A stretch of 64,000 bases of DNA from the NCBI GenBank assembly GCA_039090855.1, contig CM077034.1, positions 12,413,970-12,477,969 on the forward strand. The letters are read 5' to 3'. The notes beneath the pieces were generated by a model. The model was not told the DNA's origin, did not search any database, and saw only the letters and a list, made by a program, of their open reading frames with translations. Source of the stretch: Macrothele yani (lineage: Eukaryota; Arthropoda; Arachnida; Araneae; Macrothelidae). How positions within the stretch are numbered: the first letter of the stretch is position 1; every line of letters starts with the position of its first letter. Shown in pieces: positions 62,716-64,000 of the stretch. Both the position numbers and the translations under genes were made by a program.

Positions 62716-62896
62716 CCAGGGTTCCTGTGGTCCTTGAAACCTCCTTGAATTTAGTCTTCCTTTTCAAGGGCCCTGGGGAGTCCTTGAATTTTGTTTTCCT
62801 TTTTAAGGGCCCTTGGGAGTCATTTAATTTTGTTTTCCTTTTCAAGGACCCTTGGAAGTCCTTGAATTTTGTTTTCCTTTTCAAAGGCCCTTGAAT
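62716..62896. repeat. CAGGGTTCC MITE fragment with about four 50-bp units
   Basis: It begins cagggttcctgtggtccttg, followed by repeated phrases of gtccttgaattttgttttcc and ttttcaagggcccttgg. The homologous right end may be at about 63750-63830 (gaccttgaaaagtccttt), after intervening insertions. Confidence 0.7.
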
Positions 62897-63118
62897 TTTG
62901 TAAAGGCGCAGTGGTCTAAGCGATGGCCTCTGATCATTCGTCCAAAAGGGGTCCGGGTTCGAATCCCGGTGAGGCATGGATGTTGTGTTTGTCTTACGGC
63001 ACTGGCTCTCTCCCTTCCCTGGAACCAGTGACCCTAAATTAGGGACGGGCGACTGCTCATAGCCCATTGAGTTGCTCACGGTGGTCGTTAAGTTAAACCT
63101 CCAATAAAAAAAAAAAAA
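62897..63118 (+). mobile_element. SINE copy, nearly complete
   Basis: A box ggcgcagtgg region at 62902, B box ggttcgaatcc at about 62958-62968, body and A-tail ending at 63118. The first bases of the head are missing. It lies between a MITE fragment and a Tc1 fragment, without a clear target duplication. Confidence 0.93.
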
Positions 63119-63653
63119 GTCATTGAACAGTCGCTGTCCAGGAGTGTCTTGAGAGCAAGGATATTCAACGCCTCGTAGGGCCAGCACGTTCTCCAGATCT
63201 GAATCCCATTGAAAATGTGTGGGATGCTTTGGGGAGGAGTCTTGCTGGTCGCCAATGCCCTCCAACAAACAAGGACACCCTCATCCGTGCACTGACAGAG
63301 GAATGGGATAAATTACCCCAACAGCTGCTTGATAATGTTGTGCAAAGCATGACACAACGTGTGGAATCTTGCATCGCCCTCCATGGTGGCCATATCCCGA
63401 TTTGACATCTTACGCCGGAACGCCTGCGGACGGTAATTGCATTTTTTCAGGTTTACGTATTCTGCACAAAATGGCCTGTTTGTCCCTTGAACACGTTCCA
63501 AAGCCTTCTGGATTTCAGAGCACAATAAATTGTCTTTCTTGTAATGTCCTGGCATTCTGACATTATTTTATTTCACTTGGCATCCAACCACACTTACTTT
63601 TTTATGCGCTATATAGCCGTTTATGATCCATCCTTAGCAATTGTCCAGCTGTG
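63119..63653 (+). pseudogene. Tc1-like element, 5'-truncated copy of the 39671 family
   Basis: Encodes the C-terminal part TVAVQECLESKDIQRLVGPA, then NPIENVWDALGRSLAGRQCP (with the catalytic Glu) to HGGHIPI and stop at about 63405, and the shared 3' region ending CAGCTGTG (right terminal repeat, TA at 63654-63655). Nearly identical to 40640-41178 in sequence, so this is a recent family member. The catalytic Asp residues are lost. Confidence 0.9.
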
Positions 63654-63655
63654 TA

Positions 63656-63946
63656 TAATTGAACTTTTTGACTGTTCGTTACAACTTATTTTAGTGTTTT
63701 ATGTGAGTTTTTATTGGGCATGAGCATAGTCTTGAAATTTTTTTTTTTATGAGACCTTGAAAAGTCCTTTATTTTTTTTTTCTGGTGGAAAAAGTGGTAA
63801 CTTATGTTTTCTGTTACTTCACACTTTTCTCTAAAATGGACTGTGTGCAGAACTTGTGTGGAGACATCACTTATGTAACACCTCTTTTTTACATGTGGCC
63901 TTTTTGTTTGCAAATGTTTTAGTATTAAAATTCCCATATTTCTTAG
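63656..63946. other. End of intron 3
   Basis: T-rich sequence with a possible MITE right end (about 63750-63830), then the exon D acceptor. No gene. Confidence 0.5.
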
Positions 63947-64000
63947 GAAAAACGATCACTTTGGAAGTTGAAGCCAGCGATACCATTGAGAACGTGAAAG
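63947..64000 (+). CDS. Polyubiquitin exon D: residues 10-27 of unit 6, cut by window end
   Basis: After a tttcttag acceptor (AG 63945-63946) the sequence completes Gly10 and continues [17 protein letters not shown] before the window ends. It again has Ala19 and Thr22. The matching phase shows that the gene continues downstream with at least this unit. Confidence 0.95.

Noticed and set aside
62651..63268. 205-codon minus-strand frame
   Set aside because: Runs through a Tc1 fragment, a SINE and a MITE in antisense; chimeric by chance.

Overview
This is animal nuclear DNA. It carries one recognisable host gene, a polyubiquitin gene on the + strand, embedded in a dense graveyard of transposable elements. 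Spliced exons, a tRNA-derived SINE, and a mixture of mariner, Tc1-like, pogo/Tigger, hAT-like and non-LTR elements indicate a metazoan. The Tc1/mariner repertoire would fit an arthropod or another invertebrate with a repeat-rich genome, but I cannot name the species.

Layout of the host gene: a 3' splice acceptor at about 6328 is followed by the start codon at 6336. Exon A (6336-7047) encodes three uninterrupted 76-residue ubiquitin units plus the first nine codons of a fourth. Exons B (21768-21995) and C (41675-41902) each encode residues 10-76 of one unit plus the start of the next. Exon D begins at 63947 and runs off the window. Every intron falls after the first base of the Gly10 codon (phase 1). 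The three introns are about 14.7, 19.7 and 22.0 kb, and all coding sequence seen is intact. Units 1-3 carry Pro19 and Ser22; the later exons carry Ala19 and Thr22, so the polyprotein should release two ubiquitin forms.

Region 1-6330 (upstream or 5' UTR intron): a hAT remnant, a 1.8-kb inverted-repeat (foldback) structure with a SINE inserted in one arm, and a complete but dead mariner ending 58 bp before the acceptor. Intron 1: LINE 3' ends, two copies of an unclassified transposase family, two hAT copies with perfect 8-bp target duplications, a CAGGGTTCCC-type MITE and an old mariner. Intron 2: a Tc1 remnant rebuilt around a 6 x 220-bp array, a nine-unit SINE array, a three-level nest (hAT holding Tc1 holding a CAGGGATC element), a Tigger element, RTE remnants and a nearly complete Tc1. 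Intron 3: a 65-bp minisatellite inside a hAT-like element, a mariner inside an IS630-like element that also holds nested MITEs, an internally deleted mariner, a second CAGGGATC element with a BED-finger ORF, a five-unit MITE array, an LINE reverse transcriptase, and another mariner and Tc1 piece.

The most striking pattern is that many unrelated elements here carry an internal tandem amplification (2 to 9 copies, unit 50 to 390 bp). No element seen looks fully competent; nearly all coding regions have stops, frameshifts or deletions. All element identities are by my own recognition of protein motifs, terminal repeats and target duplications; no database search was possible.
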